Below the pieces are notes generated by a model, which worked only from the letters and a program-made list of their open reading frames with translations, made no database searches and was not told the DNA's origin. Source: Lachnoclostridium sp. UBA7215 (GTDB lineage: Bacteria > Bacillota > Clostridia > Lachnospirales > Lachnospiraceae). Taken from it: 5,297 bases of DNA. Positions 4,397-5,297 of this stretch are shown here, piece by piece. Each line of letters opens with the position of its first letter. The first letter of the stretch is position 1. A program made the position numbers and the translations under genes. The stretch lies in contig DKUB01000092.1 of NCBI GenBank assembly GCA_002490465.1, forward strand, positions 3,592-8,888. Direction: 5' to 3'.

Positions 4397-4612
4397 TCAC
4401 AAAATCCCATACTTCCGAAAAATACAGTTCAAATCCTCCCTACTGATTTTCCCTGCCAGATAGTATGCCTTAACACTCGCCTCAACTGCTTCAAAGAATA
4501 TATCAAAATGAAGCCAATCGCCCATATCGTAATATTCACGCAATTCCGCAAAATCACGCTGCAACCCCTCTGGTAAATCTTCTCGCAAGTCTATCGCCTC
4601 GTCAATAAACAT
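4397..4612 (-). CDS. 71-residue acidic protein coupled to the HipA-like kinase
   Basis: This is a small, acidic, probably all-helical protein (MFIDEAIDLREDLPEG at the start, FAELREYYDMGDWLHFDIFFEAVEASVKAYYLAGKIS in the middle, a basic FRKYG end). I do not recognise a named family, and no DNA-binding helix-turn-helix is evident, so it is not an ordinary HipB-type antitoxin. Its ATG at 4612 follows the TAG of the kinase gene with no gap, and its ribosome binding site AAGGTG (4625-4620, 7-base spacer) lies inside the kinase gene, so translation is probably coupled. This tight pairing suggests a protein that works with the kinase, perhaps as an inhibitor, adaptor or substrate. That is inference from layout only. 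Confidence 0.7.
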   Translation of the reverse strand: MFIDEAIDLREDLPEGLQRDFAELREYYDMGDWLHFDIFFEAVEASVKAYYLAGKISREDLNCIFRKYGIL

Positions 4613-5297
4613 CTATCTGCACCTTCTTTCTTCTCTGAAATCTGTCTGCCTCTCCACTTCCATTTCCTGTCCCATGATTTTATGACATGTTGGCTTCAGC
4701 ACTTTTTCATATCGTTCTCCCATAACCGCCAGATAAAATTTCTTCTGTATATCAGTCAGCACAGGAATCCCCAAAATCATTTTCTCTATCTCCGGTAATG
4801 TTGCAGCAACTTTCGGTGTAATATTCCTTACTGCATTATTACAGCCCTCATATTCCATCCTTTCTATCAAATGATAAGGATTTAGTTTTTTGTCTTTCAA
4901 TTCAAAAATACATCTTCTTGCTGAAAAAGCCTCTGTTTCCATATTTTTTTCATTGGATAAAACCGCCTGCATTTTTTCATCGTCCCATTTTGAGTTCAAA
5001 CAGTTTCCATTGTCATAAATGGGTGCCAGTTCCTTTTTACCATTCGCTCTGACAATGACACCCCAATTACTGTTATTACGGTCAGTGTTGCCAATCAGAG
5101 CATCAACTACAAACATATTCCAGAAATGTTCCTGTACCAAGTCCAGCCCTTTCAAAAATGGATGCTCCTGTATTGTCATTAAAATTTCATACAAATCCAC
5201 ACCAACACCATTTGTTTCATTTCCACTGGAATCCAGAAATGGCGGATCAAAGGTTACCTTTATCTTATCAAATTCATACAGCCTGTCACCATCCTCC
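4613..5297 (-). CDS. HipA/CtkA-type Ser/Thr kinase, N-terminus cut by window edge
   Basis: The frame is open from the window edge to TAG at 4615-4613, giving 227 visible residues; the true start lies beyond 5297. A GTG at 5200 is in frame but is internal, because the residues before it (DRLYEFDKIKVTFDPPF) read as normal protein. The catalytic loop of the HipA kinase fold is clear: DALIGNTDRNNSNWG with Asp72 and Asn77 (visible numbering), followed by the metal-binding APIYDNG with Asp95. Family members phosphorylate proteins, for example the GltX target of HipA, and act as toxins or effectors. The C-terminal helical lobe continues to the end. No HipB-like gene is seen in the window; the only tight partner is the 71-residue protein directly downstream. 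An antitoxin gene could lie upstream, outside the window. Confidence 0.85.
   Translation of the reverse strand, partial: EDGDRLYEFDKIKVTFDPPFLDSSGNETNGVGVDLYEILMTIQEHPFLKGLDLVQEHFWNMFVVDALIGNTDRNNSNWGVIVRANGKKELAPIYDNGNCLNSKWDDEKMQAVLSNEKNMETEAFSARRCIFELKDKKLNPYHLIERMEYEGCNNAVRNITPKVAATLPEIEKMILGIPVLTDIQKKFYLAVMGERYEKVLKPTCHKIMGQEMEVERQTDFREERRCR

Noticed and set aside
1..5297. CRISPR array, tRNA or rRNA
   Set aside because: No regularly spaced direct repeats, no cloverleaf with a TTCGA-type arm and no ribosomal RNA core sequence were seen on either strand.

Overview
The window looks like accessory DNA from a gut-type Clostridia/Lachnospiraceae genome. The evidence is a low to moderate GC content, strong GGAGG-type ribosome binding sites, a yjdF riboswitch-type gene, and two genes of the conjugation module shared by Tn1549/CTn-like integrative elements. 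Every gene I support lies on the minus strand, so transcription runs from high to low coordinates.

In transcription order: (1) 5297-4397 holds the C-terminal part of a HipA/CtkA-type kinase, which enters from outside the window, directly abutted by a 71-residue acidic protein. (2) 4336-3557 is a standalone GIY-YIG nuclease-domain protein, closed by a strong intrinsic terminator at 3520-3489. (3) 3470-3320 has no clear long gene but contains four consecutive RNA helices, some with mutually exclusive partners. A possible 25-codon small ORF follows and overlaps the start of the next gene. (4) 3229-2011 carries two type IV secretion genes: a small VirB2/Maff2-like membrane protein and a VirB6/TrbL-like (CD0415/CD1112-type) polytopic protein. 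(5) 1967-1100 is debris: the N-terminal RuvC-like half of an IS110-family transposase with part of its leader, joined near 1461 to the C-terminal remnant of an unrelated hypothetical gene. (6) 1062-1 is a yjdF unit: promoter candidates, a yjdF-class riboswitch closed by an 8-bp helix, yjdF, then a GNAT acetyltransferase running off the window.

In the standard module the pilin/VirB6 pair is followed by PrgI and VirB4 and preceded by VirD4. Here neither side has its expected partner. On one side is the IS110 scar, and on the other a terminator plus nuclease/kinase cargo. The region is therefore best read as a rearranged or decaying conjugative element with a kinase/nuclease cassette and a separate riboswitch-controlled stress-response unit. 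The least explained parts are the structured leader upstream of the pilin gene, the GIY-YIG protein of unknown role, and the HipA-like kinase with its small partner.
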